64,000 nt of DNA from Phlyctochytrium arcticum. Taxonomy: Eukaryota; Chytridiomycota; Chytridiomycetes; Chytridiales; Chytridiaceae. Position numbers and translations under genes: made by a program. The DNA lies in NCBI GenBank assembly GCA_025602905.1, contig JAHLKI010000007.1, positions 248,001 through 312,000 on the forward strand, read 5' to 3'. Under the pieces are notes generated by a model, which was not told where the DNA came from, did not search any database, and was given only the letters and a program-made list of their open reading frames with translations. This document shows positions 34,568 to 45,790 of the stretch, one piece after another. Position 1 is the stretch's first letter. Each line of letters starts with the position of its first letter.

Positions 34568-36011
34568 TTAAGGTTTGATCTTGCCCAAGTCCTCCAAAGC
34601 TACATCCTCCCCGAGGATGTCAGGAACGCGTTCAAAGCCCATATGTTTGGGGTCCCGCAAGGACCGGGCCTTTGCAAATGAGTACCCTAATACCCCCAGC
34701 ACAACCACAACAGTGGCGACCCCCTTACGCGCTGTAAAGCATTGTCTTTCATCTTCTTGGCAGAAGAAGACATGAGAAAGAGCAAACACCATAACCGCTC
34801 TCAATGCTTGAAGTACCCCGGTAGCAACCGCTCCCGTCCTCTCAAGAAGTTGAAAGTATGTTATGTTGTGGCCCAGAGATGAGAGGATGAGAAATATGTA
34901 CATAGAGATGATCTTCGGATCCGTAAGCGGCATTTGGCGGATGGTGGGAATTGATACGATGACCATCAAGAAGACGGTTAGGATGCCGCTGTACATTCCG
35001 ACCCAAAAACATTGTTGGCGTGGAGTCATTGGGCGGGTGCTGGCGTTCGACATCAGGAAATCATTGAGAGTGTCTAATTGCGGGGCATCAAGCACTAGAT
35101 GACTTCGACGACGAGAAACGGTCACTTACATACTCCTGCATAGATGCAGGTTCCAGTAAGTGGAATCAGAACTTCTATACCAATGTGGCCGGCTATGCAA
35201 CATGGGAATGAGTCGACTGTATACAACTACGCGAGCATCAGGGCCAGGAGACCGCAAGTGACATACCTTTGTCGGTTTCGGTGGGTCCGCCGCCTACATT
35301 AAGAGACAACCCGAATACAATGAGAAAAAGATAGCCCCATTGGTCCAAGCCCAGCCTCTTGTTCAAAAAGCAACGGCTAAATACTGCAGTGAAAACCACC
35401 ATGCTTGCATAAATGACTTGAAACAGCTGAGATTAATGAATATATAGCACATGCCCGGAAATAAGAATAAACAAACTCACCCCGCTACCAACAGCAAATT
35501 GTCCTGCGGTAAGTACAACATTTCCTAAGACATCCAGAAAAGCAACGAATAGCACGCCCTTGTGTGAAACGGTTGATTCTGCGCTATTCACTAATGTTTA
35601 GCATTACAATGATCATCTTGCGGCCTAAGAACAAACGCTTACCTTTAACTTTTGCTCCGGAAGATGGAACCAGGAATACTGCCACCATGCCAATGTATGT
35701 TGCCAGCACCGTCAGCATAGATTTTGCATCTATACGCCCGGATGTTAGAGAGCCATGAGAGCGCAAACTAGTTCGAATCAATGAATGACGGTACCAGCGG
35801 CGTTCCTATAATTCAGCCATTGCATGCCCAGAGTCGATAGAAGACCAGTCACCAAGAAGATTGCTTGATTCCACAAGACTTGGACTGCCTTGTCAGGTAT
35901 TGCTGGCAGTCTTGGAACGGGAACAGCGGTTGGTGGGTCGACGGGGAGCGGCGACGCAAGGACCTCCAGATCCAAGGGACTGTGTCTATGGATGGGAGAA
36001 GAGTCTGACAT
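34568..36011 (-). CDS. Drug/metabolite-transporter (SLC35/EamA-like) membrane protein
   Basis: ATG at 36011 ('MSDSSPIHRH'), stop at 34568-34570, at least six exons. Membrane segments in order include 'IFLVTGLLSTLGMQWLNY', 'MLTVLATYIGMVAVFLVP', 'GVLFVAFLDVLGNVVLTAG', 'LFQVIYASMVVFTAVFSRCF', 'WGYLFLIVFGLSLNVGGG', 'GMYSGILTVFLMVIVSIPT', 'IISMYIFLILSSLGHNITYF', 'VATGVLQALRAVMVFALSHV' and 'GVATVVVVLGVLGYSFAKAR'. The paired-repeat layout and the position of 'VIYASMVVFTAVFSRCFLNK' are typical of the DMT superfamily (SLC35F/solute carrier 35-like). The substrate cannot be told. A cytosolic Pro-rich N-terminus precedes helix 1 and the tail is acidic. Several internal introns are short; exact junctions were not all resolved. 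Confidence 0.75.
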
Positions 36012-36186
36012 AGTGCCAGAAGTTTTCCGTGGGGGATTCCACACTGGTAGTGTCGGCTGACTTTACAGTGCTTTGGCCATTGCCATCCGCAATTGTTCGT
36101 AAAAGCAAAGCTCCAAATTCAACACGCGACGTGCCGCCGCTCTCTTGTTAAGGATTATGATTTGAATGTGTATGGTTTCGTATGGG

Positions 36187-37533
36187 TTAAAGTGTAAACG
36201 TAGGTCGCATCATGGCGCTAACTGGTATGAGGAAGTTTACCCATTTGGGCATAATTGTGGGGAGATGGTCATTCTAACCAATCAAGCAAAATTCAAGCTC
36301 GTGGGGTAATACATACCTTGATAAAAAACATGTCATACCACCTGCAATTCTCTTCAAAGTCAATCTCCTTCTCGCCATCAATGTGCCATCTCCAAAAAAA
36401 GTAGAACGCCACGGCCGACACGGTACACAGCTCTACATCGATATGGCGAATTGCGCCGAGTACGATCGTCTTGCCGCATTGGTTGGTTTTTGACTGACGC
36501 GTGGTGCATCCCATAAGGGCGCATTCAGAAAATCCCTCGTCCTCGGCCTCATCAAACCACATGTCGGAGAGTTGCAGCATCCGCACAAACTGCCCTCTCT
36601 GCATGAGGGAGTGCTGAAGCGCAAACATGGCCAGATTGCGTAGGCCGAGCATGCTATTGAAGTTTCGCCAATGGGCGTACAGACTGCGATGTTCCAGCGT
36701 ACTGTACGAGTCCAGATGTGTTCCGATTCCTTTGTCACGATACTGAGACCGACGGAAGGATTCTTGGCTACGGATGAGCTGGGACATTAATGGCTTGACA
36801 AGGTCGCGGGGATTGGCTGGGTTTTCGTTGTCCCTACATCCCAAAAGAGAGGTCAATGAGGGGATGACCGCATGATTAACGTAGTGTAGGGTCACTTACC
36901 CAAAGAATTTGAGTCGCTTCTGTTCATCCTGAAGCCACTTTAATGCATTCACATACGAGTTGAGATTGCGCTCCCCGGTCGCAACAAATCCGTCGGAGCC
37001 GTACGAGCGGTATTGTCGGTTTCGATAAGTATAAACAAAGCCGTTTGCTTCATTCGGGAATGGGTAGTCAGGCACCTGGTAGACAGGCTCTTTCTGCAAA
37101 TCAGAGTTGTCAATATGCAGAATTGCGTTAAAAGTAAGGAACAGATGCTTACCCCCTTTCGGGTTGTTTTCTTCTTCTTCTTTGCCGGACCTTCTTCCTC
37201 CGCTGCATCTTCTTCCTCTCGAATCCAGTTGGATTTGGTATTCCCCATAGGAATGATGCATTGTACTAGAAAAAGGCGGGTACGTTCGGGATAAACAAGA
37301 TAATTTCCGTCATCTCCATCGGGATTGCCCATAGGTCCGTTCCGCTCACACCAGCGATTCCACATTTGGACCTTTGGAAAGTACGTTTTCTGGGTGTTTT
37401 CGTTCTTCAAATTCCAGTTTCTTGCTGCGGTTTTTTCCAATGCTTGTCGCTCGGCTCGCTCGTTGGCGCTGAGTTCGACGTTGTGTGGTCCGGATGCGTC
37501 CACTCCTGTGTAGACCAAACGAAGCAGCTCGTT
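36187..37533 (-). CDS. Crypton/Ndc10-like tyrosine-recombinase-family protein, apparently truncated
   Basis: Exons from 37533 (after a CTAG acceptor) through 36293, with introns beginning GTAAGC and GTAAGT, and a possible last exon to a TAA at 36187. An N-terminal SAM-like segment reads 'NTQKTYFPKVQMWNRWCERN' and 'PERTRLFLVQCIIPMG', then a Lys-rich linker, 'VNALKWLQDEQKRL', 'NPRDLVKPLMSQLIRSQESF', 'QYRDKGIGTHLDSY', 'RGQFVRMLQLSDMWFDEAED', 'KTNQCGKTIVLGAIRHIDVE', 'LCTVSAVAFYFFWRWHIDGE' and 'NCRWYDMFFIK'. This is the Ndc10_II-type pattern of fungal Crypton recombinases. The C-terminal region with the Arg-His-Arg-Tyr site is not seen before the next gene, and the first exon is missing. It is therefore a decayed or domesticated copy. 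Confidence 0.6.
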
Positions 37534-37620
37534 CTAGGTAGGCCCAGCACAGCCACCCGTAATTGCGGTAGTTTCTCGCGCGTGCTATATCTGCATCGTT
37601 AAGGTTGGCTCATCCTGCCA

Positions 37621-38328
37621 ATGAGGAGCAGCAAATCTCTATGGAGGGCGCTAGCTGTCATCCCTCCAGCTCTCATATTTGTAAAGTTTGGGTTTTCAGT
37701 CGGAACAGTTGAAGGACGATCCATGCAGGTGAAATACGCTTTGCGAGGAGGATTTATGGGATGAAGGATACCAATCGATTCTTGTTTAGCCAACATTCAA
37801 CCCTGACAAGAATGGCCTTCGCAAGGATTGGGTTTTATTGGACAGATACTCCCCGGCTCGTGGAATTTACAAAGTCGGCCAAGTGGTCGTTTTGACAAAT
37901 CCGAACCAACCCAACATGAAATTGATCAAGCGAATCGTGGCATTACCTGGGGATGCTGTGCGGCCCCGTCAAGGTGCTGGGGAAGGGATAGGGCCTGGGT
38001 TCTGGACAGTTGGGAAGGAAATCGAGGGCTATATCACAATTCCGAAGGGTCATTGTTGGGTGGAGTCTGATGAGGTGAGTTTCACTTAGAATGCCCATGA
38101 CCATTACCGTCTAAGCGCCCGATTGATTTTGTTCAGCCATTTCGAGGGGTGGACAGTAATGTGTTTGGGCCAGTTCCCTTGGGCTTGATCGATGCAAAGG
38201 TTTCGATGGTCCTGTGGCCATTTGAGCGGTTTGGAAAAGTTCCAGATATAGATCGCAAGTTTGGAAGAGTGAGGTGGGCTGGTCAAATGAACCTGGAAAC
38301 GAGTGATTACTCGTTGCTTCCTTCATAA
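37621..38328 (+). CDS. IMP2: Mitochondrial inner membrane protease subunit 2 (signal peptidase I family)
   Basis: Exons 37621-37728, 37790-38074 and 38137-38328 sum to 585 nt (194 aa), the usual size. An N-terminal membrane anchor ('ALAVIPPALIFVKFGFSVG') precedes the catalytic Ser motif 'VEGRSMQPTFNPDKNG'. Then come 'WVLLDRYSPARG', 'GQVVVLTNPNQPNMKLIKRI' carrying the general-base Lys, 'VALPGD' and 'IPKGHCWVESDE'. The diagnostic IMP2 ending 'DSNVFGPVPLGLIDAKV' follows. The enzyme removes bipartite presequences (for example of cytochrome c1) on the intermembrane-space face. All three exon junctions keep the frame. It is convergent with the TPR gene that ends at 38405. Confidence 0.95.
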
Positions 38329-38404
38329 ATATTACACACGGAGTAGGTAGCAGCCTCAAAATGTAAAGTAGATCTAAATTATATGTACATATGTGATATC
38401 AACG

Positions 38405-39314
38405 CTATTTCTTCCCTTTGGCTTCTTCTTCGGCCTTCAGCTGCTGGCCAAGTAAGCGGGCCATTGCGTTGCGCAAGTTCTTTTCTGCAACAGTTGCGCC
38501 CTTCTCTACCGCCAACTTGTATTGCTCAATCGCGTGTTCCAGCCGATTCATGGAGTCGAGCACGACTGCAAAGTTGAAGCGGATTTCCCCGTCCTCAGGG
38601 TCAAGCTTCACAGCTTTTTCGTAATGCTTAACAGCCTTGTCACTGTCCTTCACAATCAAAGCATAGACGTTTGCGAGATTGACATGCACATCGGCGTTGT
38701 CTGGGTCAAGTTCCAAAGACTTTTCCCACGCCTTGATTGCCGCTTCGTGTTTGCCTGACGAGAGATTGTCAATAAACAACGTAAAGATGAAGGACTGGGC
38801 ATGTTTGGATTTACCTAGTTGCAAGTGACAATTTGCGATGTTATAGTAGGCGTCCGCGGTTGGCTGGGACCAGGCAGACTTTTCGAAACAATCTAAAGCT
38901 CCTTGTATATCCTATCCCTCCAGTTAGTCACCGTCAACATCAATTGCTAGCTCTGCTCATACATCTTCATTCCATTTCCTCGTCCCATCTTTGAACCATT
39001 CTTGTGCTTTTGATCCTTGGTTCTCGGAACCCAAGGGACTGTGGGATGCAAATCTCGGGGCAGACACAGTAAAAGCTATGCGAGCGTTTCATCAATTTGT
39101 ATTCCGATCCAAACCAGCAATAGTTATATACCCTTGTATGGCGACAACATTCGGGTAGGTTGCACTCCTACACTTTGTAAACAAAAAAAAACACAACTGC
39201 AACATAGCAAGACATTCGCCCACCTGAGGATCGAGAGATTGCAGCAACACCTGCGCGTCCACAGCAAGCACGAGCGACGGCACAAAAGCTTCGGGACCTG
39301 GCAAACATACTCAT
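38405..39314 (-). CDS. Mitochondrial TPR-repeat protein
   Basis: Exons 39314-39224, 39075-38963, 38911-38815 and 38754-38405 sum to 651 nt (216 aa). The N-terminus 'MSMFARSRSFCAVARACCGR' continuing 'AGVAAISRSS' is a clear mitochondrial presequence, obtained only when the 148-nt first intron is removed. TPR repeats follow: 'KAQEWFKDGTRKWNE', 'GALDCFEKSAWSQPTADAYY' 'NIANCHLQLGKHEAAIKAWE', 'KSLELDPDNADVHVNLANVY', 'KAVKHYEKAVKLDPEDGEIR', 'HAIEQYKLAVEKG'. The tail is a Lys/Glu helix. Probably a matrix or membrane adaptor; no more specific family is recognised. It is divergent from CDC6, with about 300 bp between the starts. Confidence 0.82.
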
Positions 39315-39610
39315 TATCGACGTTTTCGTTTGTTTGTAAAATGCAGAGGTGTCACTTTCTGCGCCGGTTGAGATGGTCGGGGGCTTGGCATTCAATAAAA
39401 GTCATGTGTTTCATTACGTAAAAGTCGGAATGTCTGGAATCTCGGACAACGCGTCTGGCTCTCTGGCTGCAGGCTCTGACCGTTGACAATTTGACAGTCG
39501 ACACCGAGGAAACGGAAGAAAGCTGCGAATGGCAAGGAGCTCCAGCCATAGAATCTCACATTTGAAAGTTCCGGCAATCGTCTGAGGTCTCATCAAGTCA
39601 GGATATTACT

Positions 39611-41956
39611 ATGCTGGGAGGTCTTGTATCGTCGCTGCCTGCGACAATTCCAACCCGGAAACGGACTAGAAACGCCTTGAACGACGACGACGATGATAGT
39701 TCAGGTATACACCAATCTCCCATCTGCTCTGCTATATATTAGCTAACTCCAGTATCCACAGCTTCACCGCCAAAACGGTCTCTGCGTCCACGCCTTTCAC
39801 CTGGAAAGGTCGCAACACCTCCAAAAGTCACTATAGCCGGAAGGCGAACTCGCACACCGCTAACAACTTCGAACGGCCCCGACGAGAAGCGGGCGGAAAC
39901 TGCTGCGATTGCTTCCAAGACGACAAATACAGGTCGGTATCATGTTTCTTGCTTGTGACGTGAGCACCATACTGACTGAGACATTGTATCTCAACCCACG
40001 CAGATGCGAAAGTCCCAACTCCCAACATTCCAACTTCCCCCCTTCGCTCGGCTCCAGCAACCGAGAACGTGTCTGCAGTCGGTCCCCAAACTCCACGCAA
40101 AACCATCAACGACTCAACCCGATTTGCTTCCTCTCCCCGCACACCCCGAACGCCACGAACTCCGAGCTCTTCTCTCTTCCAGGACGCCAAATCCCTATTC
40201 AGACGCAATGGAGCGTCCACCCACCGTCTAGTAGGCCGCACTCAGGAGCGCGCGACCATTATCAAGTTTTGGGAAACCCATGTCATCGCCGGAAAAGCCG
40301 TTGGAGCCAGTCTATATATTTCTGGCTGTCCAGGAACCGGCAAGACGGCGCTAGTCGACGAGATATGTGCAGATTTTGAGCGGCGGAAGGTTTATGACAA
40401 GGTAGGGGTTTGAGACTCCCTGAATCAAACCAAGGAGACATGGAGCGTTTAACACCATCTTTTGTTTATAGCTCAGTCATAAAGTATACGTCACTAAGAT
40501 CAATTGCATGGTGATCAAGGATCCGAAAAAGATATATGCCAAAATACTGGCCGAGATTCGGCTTCAACTGGGCGAAGAATCGAGTAGCGGTCGTAATGAT
40601 GTTCAAGCGTTGGAATGTATTTTCCTTCCATCGGCACGCCCATCAAAGTCCGCTCAGAAGCATCCCGTCTTGCAAGTATCCTACACTCACCTCAGGCAAT
40701 TGTCGCAGCAACGAAGCTTACTATTTTCTGTATAGTGTGGTAGTTTTAGATGAGATTGATTCCCTTCTGACACGGGACCAGGATATTCTTTACAAGCTAT
40801 TCAGCTGGCCATTTCAAAACGGAACTAGATTGGTGCTGATTGGAATCGCCAACGCCTTGGATTTAACCGACCGATTCTTACCCCGCCTGAAAGCCCAAAA
40901 CTGTAAGTTTACCTTTTCAAGAGAGAGTGGGAAAGAGTGGCTGACGGATCCGGGTACAGGCGAACCTCTTCTCTTGAACTTCAATCCATATGAAGTGAAT
41001 GAGATTAGCGAGATTATAAAAGATCGTTTACTGTGTTTGGCGGAAAGCAAGCGGGCACCAGCACCAGGTTCACCCCTGGTGAACACTTCCAGAAGCAAAC
41101 AAGCAGAGAATCAAGATTCGTCGCCGTTTGTGGTTGCCAAGGGGGCAGCATCTACCGGAGCCCCGTTGATTCATCCGATGGCGGTAGAGTTGTGTGCCCG
41201 GAAAATGGCGGGCACAGGAGATCTTCGAAAGGCATTGGATGTTTGCCGGTAAACATTGCAATGACCATCATATAAATTTGAACATCAACTAACGCATCCA
41301 AAATTTGGAAACAGACATGCAATCGAGCTAGTTGAAGCTGAATCCCGCTCTGCTCCCATTTCCAACACTGCAACCCCCTCTTCCCCGCGTCGAGCTCTTG
41401 CTGTCTCAAATACCGTCCCAATGAGTCCTCGCCCCACCTCGCTAACAGATCCGGCCAAACCACAGATGGTGACCGTCAAACATATCCTGGCAGCGACCAA
41501 AGCCATGCTGGGTGCACCCAATACGAACCGCTTGCAGGGTTTGAATGTGCATATGAAGATGGTGCTCTGTACTCTGGTCGTCATGGGTCGAGATGGAGGT
41601 GCTGGCAAGAAGGGCAAGGACATGTCTCTGGGCAAGGTACTTAATGTTGCACACTACGTGGCATATGGTCTATCTCTAATTCTGTCTAGGTTTATGAATC
41701 ATACACGAAACAGTGCAAATCCGGACGAACACCACTCATTCCTGTCACCAAATCCGAGCTACAAGATTTGATTACAGGCTTGGAAACTGCCGGCCTTATT
41801 ACCGTCGGTGGAAAAGCGAGCGACAGTATGGTCGTATCATTGTCGGTTCGACCCGAGGAAGTCGAGAGTGCCGTGGCCGATACAAGAGTGCTGGCGGATG
41901 TTTTGAAGGTACCGGGGAGGATCACGTCTATCACAGGGAGAGGGGACCTCCCGTAA
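39611..41956 (+). CDS. CDC6: DNA replication licensing ATPase CDC6/Cdc18
   Basis: Eight exons: 39611-39704, 39762-39932, 40004-40401, 40472-40616, 40717-40902, 40960-41248, 41315-41636 and 41690-41956. They sum to 1872 nt (623 aa). The N-terminal ~200 residues are basic and disordered, with a bipartite-like 'TRKRTRNAL' and at least eight S/T-P sites (for example 'SSPRTPRTPRTPSSS') expected to be CDK targets. AAA+ core: 'LVGRTQERATIIKFWE', Walker A 'SGCPGTGKTALV', Walker B 'VVVLDEIDSLLTRDQDILYK', sensor I 'VLIGIANALDLTDRFLPRL' and sensor II-type 'GDLRKALDVCRHAIEL'. A C-terminal winged helix follows ('ELQDLITGLETAGLITVGG'). CDC6 loads MCM2-7 with ORC and Cdt1. The intron 40617-40716 was chosen because it restores 'ALESYYFLYSVVVLDE'. 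Confidence 0.94.
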
Positions 41957-44166
41957 ATCATGTTATGCTTATTCTGTTTCTGAATCATGACCTTTCAACG
42001 ATGCATTATGTCCCTTTCGTATTATAGACATCAGGTTGACATTTTTGAGAAATTTGGCGAGTGCTGCTCGATGTATGGCACTTGATGCCGTGATTTTCGA
42101 TGCATTTACCCACTTCTGTATCCCGGGGTTATCTTTCAGTACGATACCCTTATACTTGTACTCGATTACTCAGGTAGCACACATGTTGGATATACCCTCA
42201 TGATTGGGAAGTATGGAATAGAAATTTGACCGACTGACAGGACCCGAGTGCATTGCGCAATGACCAGAGATCTCATTCATTTCACGATCAGTGAAAGGGG
42301 GTCCTTGTATTGCGATCGCATCATGCAAGACTCCAGTCTCGTAAACATGCAAAAAAATTTAAACTGCAACAAAAATTTTATTTGTGGAGTATCGTCATAC
42401 GTCTGAGTGCTGGAAAATGAAACGGGCGAAGCTGGTCTTGTCCCATCCTTGGACCCATCCCCGCACAAGATGATGATCAGGAACGAAAGCAACTGTGAAC
42501 TGTTGGTTGGGACAGCCTATCTCGGATGATCTCGCAGGTAGAATTGGCATCCTTATTTTTGATGACTTTTCTGATTGTTTGATTTGACAACTTCACAAGG
42601 TGGGTTGGGATCCAGCGAAAACGTAGGACGTAAAGTTAAGCCTAAGTTAAATATCGATATATCGATATCATACCGCATGGTCCAAAATCCAATCATCGAA
42701 TCAATATGATATCATTCTCCAGCACCTATATTGGTCCGATGATGTGGAACAGAACATGGTGTATTTCTATTATTCGAAAGTTCTGGATTGGGGTTGCACC
42801 AAAGCGAGTATCAAGGTAAACAATTGGGAAAATTAACAACTTTTTGACGTCAGTGAGGATCCCATTTTGTGGTGGAGGTGTAAAAGATGTGCGTACATTG
42901 CGGTGATTTTGGATGGGATGATATCATATGCACCCTTATTTTGAATTTTAATTCAGATCGCAGAATGACATTTCAGACTGGGGACCCTGACATTGTGGGA
43001 GGAACAAGGATTAATCCATTATCCGAAGATCGCATTGGTAGCATTATTCGATCGAAGCACTACGTATCATATTAGAACCCGAGGGTTCTAAAATATCTAA
43101 TCTTTTGTTGTTTTTACCAAAGTTACCGGAAATGTTGATGTTACCGTCGCACTACCACAGCGACTCGAGAACTATGACAGATCTTCGAATGGCCGCTCAC
43201 AAACGCTCACAAGGATCATCGGCCAGATCAAACATCATGTCTGTCATATCACTGGCCGCGGATGATGGGCCAGCCAGCGTACTGTCGGAGTTGTGCCTCA
43301 TGGGAAAGCGCAAGACGTGCACCTTCCGCGCGCAAGACCCCCAGAACGTTGCGAAATATCTATAGATCTACCATGCGTGCAAATTCTCCATCAAATTGGC
43401 ATCAATTAGCACGTTGGACTTGAATTTGTTCCTAAATCCAAAGATAGAGCAACTGGTATCATAGTAGGAATGCATACAAGCATGTTGAACAAGAGCCCAG
43501 CGAATTGGAGAGTCATCCATGCGCCGCTGTATATTCCACATTTTTGCCAACATACCGCAACATTACCGCTCTGATTTGTGCCTGAGAATTTATTATTGGT
43601 CCGAATGTGTTGTAGAATTGTGTGCCAAAGTCTTGTCCTCAAAATTACCAGAAATCAAAGATGTCGACCCCGCTGACGGGTACGATGGCTTGGCTGTCGC
43701 ACGGCGAGCCCCATCCGGCGATCAAGTTCAAGTTGTTCAACCCAAGACCGCGCTCTGCTGCTGACACCATCCAAAGTCCGCAGATCCAGCAAGATCCCAG
43801 ATCCCTGCCCAGATCTAATGCATCCAACGATGGCAATTATCGAACACCATTGCGCGTCGCGTCAACGTTGGGTTGGGCGGGGCAAGCAGATTGCAGGGCA
43901 ATTGCAGCGTTGATGATGATGATGGTGGTGGTGAAGCGGAGGAGGAGGGGGGGATGGGCAAGGAGGGATTTCGGGTATAAAAAGCCGGCCATCTCGGCTC
44001 TCCCTCTCTCAACTCAACCAACTCAGCACATCTTCTACTTCTACTTGTTGATCAAGTAGTCAAGCCAAACACATCTCATCCAAACCTCATACAAGTTCTC
44101 AGCAACTTCCTTCTCTCTTTTCTACCAACATCTTACCAACCAAGCAAACTACCAACTTCTTCAACC
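41957..44166. other. Intergenic region, AT-rich, with subtilase promoter at its right end
   Basis: About 2.2 kb without a convincing gene. It has short frames only (for example 42887-43075 and 43105-43365) with no recognisable motif. It contains an 18-bp perfect palindrome at 42651-42668. The last ~190 bp are the TATA box and C/T-rich leader of the subtilase gene. Confidence 0.55.
43976..43984 (+). promoter_or_regulatory. TATA box of the subtilase gene
   Basis: TATAAAAAG lies 190 bp before the ATG at 44167. It is followed by a leader dominated by C, T and A (CAACTCAACCAACTCAGCAC and similar) with no upstream ATG, typical of strongly expressed fungal genes. Confidence 0.6.
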
Positions 44167-45378
44167 ATGGTCCGTCTTGCATCTCTCTTCTGCCTGGTCG
44201 TCGCCTCTGTCGCTTCCGCCACCCCCATCCTCACCCGCCGCGCTGGTGATCTCATCCCCGACCAGTACATTGTCTCCTTCAAGAAGACTGACGGCCTCGT
44301 TGAACGCAATATCGACAGCCTGATAGACGAAATTGTCGGCGGTCTCAACACCGGCAACCAACGCCGTGACGGTGTCCTCGCTGCATCCGTTCTCAACCGT
44401 TACGATTTCGGTACTGGTCAACTCCAAGGTTTCGCCGTCAAGGTCGGAGCTGATGCCATCGCTGCCCTCAAGAACCACCCCGAAGTTCAATCCATCGAGC
44501 AGGACAAGATCGTGTCTCTCAAGCAGTTCCCCTGGTCTGGAAAGGCGGAAGAGCCCAAGCCCGAAGACAAGACCTGGTCCCTCGACGTCTTGGACGGCAA
44601 GACTGATGGTACCTACAACTTCCCCGAATCTGCTGGCGAGGGTGTCGATGTCTACGTGATTGACACTGGATCCGAAGTCGACCACCCTGAACTCGGAGGA
44701 CGCGCAACATTCGGCAAGGACTTTACTGGTCTCGGTGACAAGGACGGCAACGGTCACGGTACTCACGTCGCAGGCACCATCGCTGGCAAGACTTACGGTG
44801 TAGCCCGCAAGGCCAACATTATCGCGGTCCGAGTTCTGGACAATGACGGTTCCGGCGAGAACAACTGGGTCATTGCTGGTATGAACTGGGTCGCTGCTGA
44901 GGCCAAGAAGAAGGGCAAGATTGCTGCTGCCAACATGTCACTCGGAGGTCCCAAGGATTCCGCCACGGATGAAGCTGCCAAGGGTATCATTGCCGCCAAC
45001 GTCGCTCTCGCCGTCGCTGCCGGAAACGAGTCTGAAGACGCTTGCCAATCCTCCCCAGCTGGCCTCAAGGATGCCTACACCGTTGCTGCTTCCACCGTCG
45101 ACAACACTCTCGCTGACTTCTCCAACACTGGTTCATGCGTTGACATCATTGCTCCCGGCAAGGACATCACTTCTTCTTGGATCGGCGGCGGATACGACAC
45201 CATCTCTGGCACTTCCATGGCTTCTCCCGCTGTCGCCGGTGCCTTTGCCGTCGCCATCAGCTCCCAGAAACTCGAATCGGTCGACGATGTCTTTGCTTAC
45301 ATCGGCAAGACTGCCAGCACCACCACCATCAAGGATGTTGACAGCAGCACCGCCAACAAGTTCCTCCAGGTCGTCTAA
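44167..45378 (+). CDS. Secreted subtilisin-like serine protease (S8A, proteinase K type)
   Basis: A single exon of 403 codons. Signal peptide 'MVRLASLFCLVVASVASA' with cleavage likely after the A-S-A or just beyond. An I9 inhibitor propeptide (~27-115) has 'IPDQYIVSFKK' and ends 'VQSIEQDKIV'. Catalytic domain: Asp in 'VYVIDTGSEVDHPEL', His in 'DGNGHGTHVAGTIAG', oxyanion Asn in 'VAAGNESEDAC', Ser in 'SGTSMASPAVAG'. 'AANMSLGG' and 'YGVARKANIIAVRVLD' are typical proteinase K-family strands. Codons are strongly C-ending and there is no intron, unlike most neighbours, which suggests high expression or later acquisition. It would be secreted for protein degradation. A tail of about 40 residues follows the Ser motif. 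Confidence 0.97.
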   Translation: MVRLASLFCLVVASVASATPILTRRAGDLIPDQYIVSFKKTDGLVERNIDSLIDEIVGGLNTGNQRRDGVLAASVLNRYDFGTGQLQGFAVKVGADAIAALKNHPEVQSIEQDKIVSLKQFPWSGKAEEPKPEDKTWSLDVLDGKTDGTYNFPESAGEGVDVYVIDTGSEVDHPELGGRATFGKDFTGLGDKDGNGHGTHVAGTIAGKTYGVARKANIIAVRVLDNDGSGENNWVIAGMNWVAAEAKKKGKIAAANMSLGGPKDSATDEAAKGIIAANVALAVAAGNESEDACQSSPAGLKDAYTVAASTVDNTLADFSNTGSCVDIIAPGKDITSSWIGGGYDTISGTSMASPAVAGAFAVAISSQKLESVDDVFAYIGKTASTTTIKDVDSSTANKFLQVV

Positions 45379-45410
45379 GCTCCCACGCTTATTCTTCCTA
45401 CACCCCACAT

Positions 45411-45429
45411 CTCTCTCTCTCTCTCTCTC
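45411..45429 (+). repeat. (CT)n microsatellite
   Basis: About 9.5 CT units in the 3' UTR region just after the subtilase stop codon. Confidence 0.9.
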
Positions 45430-45603
45430 CATCTTTTTCTTTGTACATTGTCTACTTTACTAGATAGAGCTCATTAGTCATTCTCTCCATCTCACACTTC
45501 ACCTTCACACCTCATAGATTCTATTTGTACAGTAGACGTAGGATGCCTTGGTACATTTTTTTTGCTGCACTTTTTACAGCCGGTTCTGTGAATACAAATT
45601 CTC

Positions 45604-45790
45604 ACGCACAAAAACACATTTGCTCTTGTTTGATCTTTTACTTTGACCAATCGACCAACGTACCCATTCACTGCACAAAAACACATTTGTTCTTGTTTTG
45701 CATTTTTACTTTGACCAATTAACCAACTTACCCATTTACTGCACAAAATCCGTTTTGCTCTTGTTTGTTTGCTCGTTTACTTTGTCTTGG
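45604..45790 (+). repeat. Imperfect ~69-bp tandem repeat, about 2.7 copies
   Basis: Copies begin near 45604, 45673 and 45740 with GCACAAAA and share 'TTTTACTTTGACCAAT' and 'ACCCATT.ACT' blocks. The third copy ends in TCGTTTACTTTGTCT and runs into the left arm of the palindrome. Copies differ at about 15% of positions by eye. Confidence 0.7.

Noticed and set aside
39122..39131. TATATAAC as promoter of the mitochondrial TPR gene
   Set aside because: It lies inside the first intron once the presequence exon (39314-39224) is included.
40676..40735. Possible U12-type intron in CDC6 (GTATCCTAC donor, TATAG acceptor)
   Set aside because: A 60-nt removal does not restore the frame. The intron 40617-40716 (GTATTT...GAAG) does, and it gives a sensible Walker B context.
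44161..44766. Long minus-strand frames across the subtilase
   Set aside because: Shadows of the subtilase codon bias; the plus-strand protease has all catalytic motifs.
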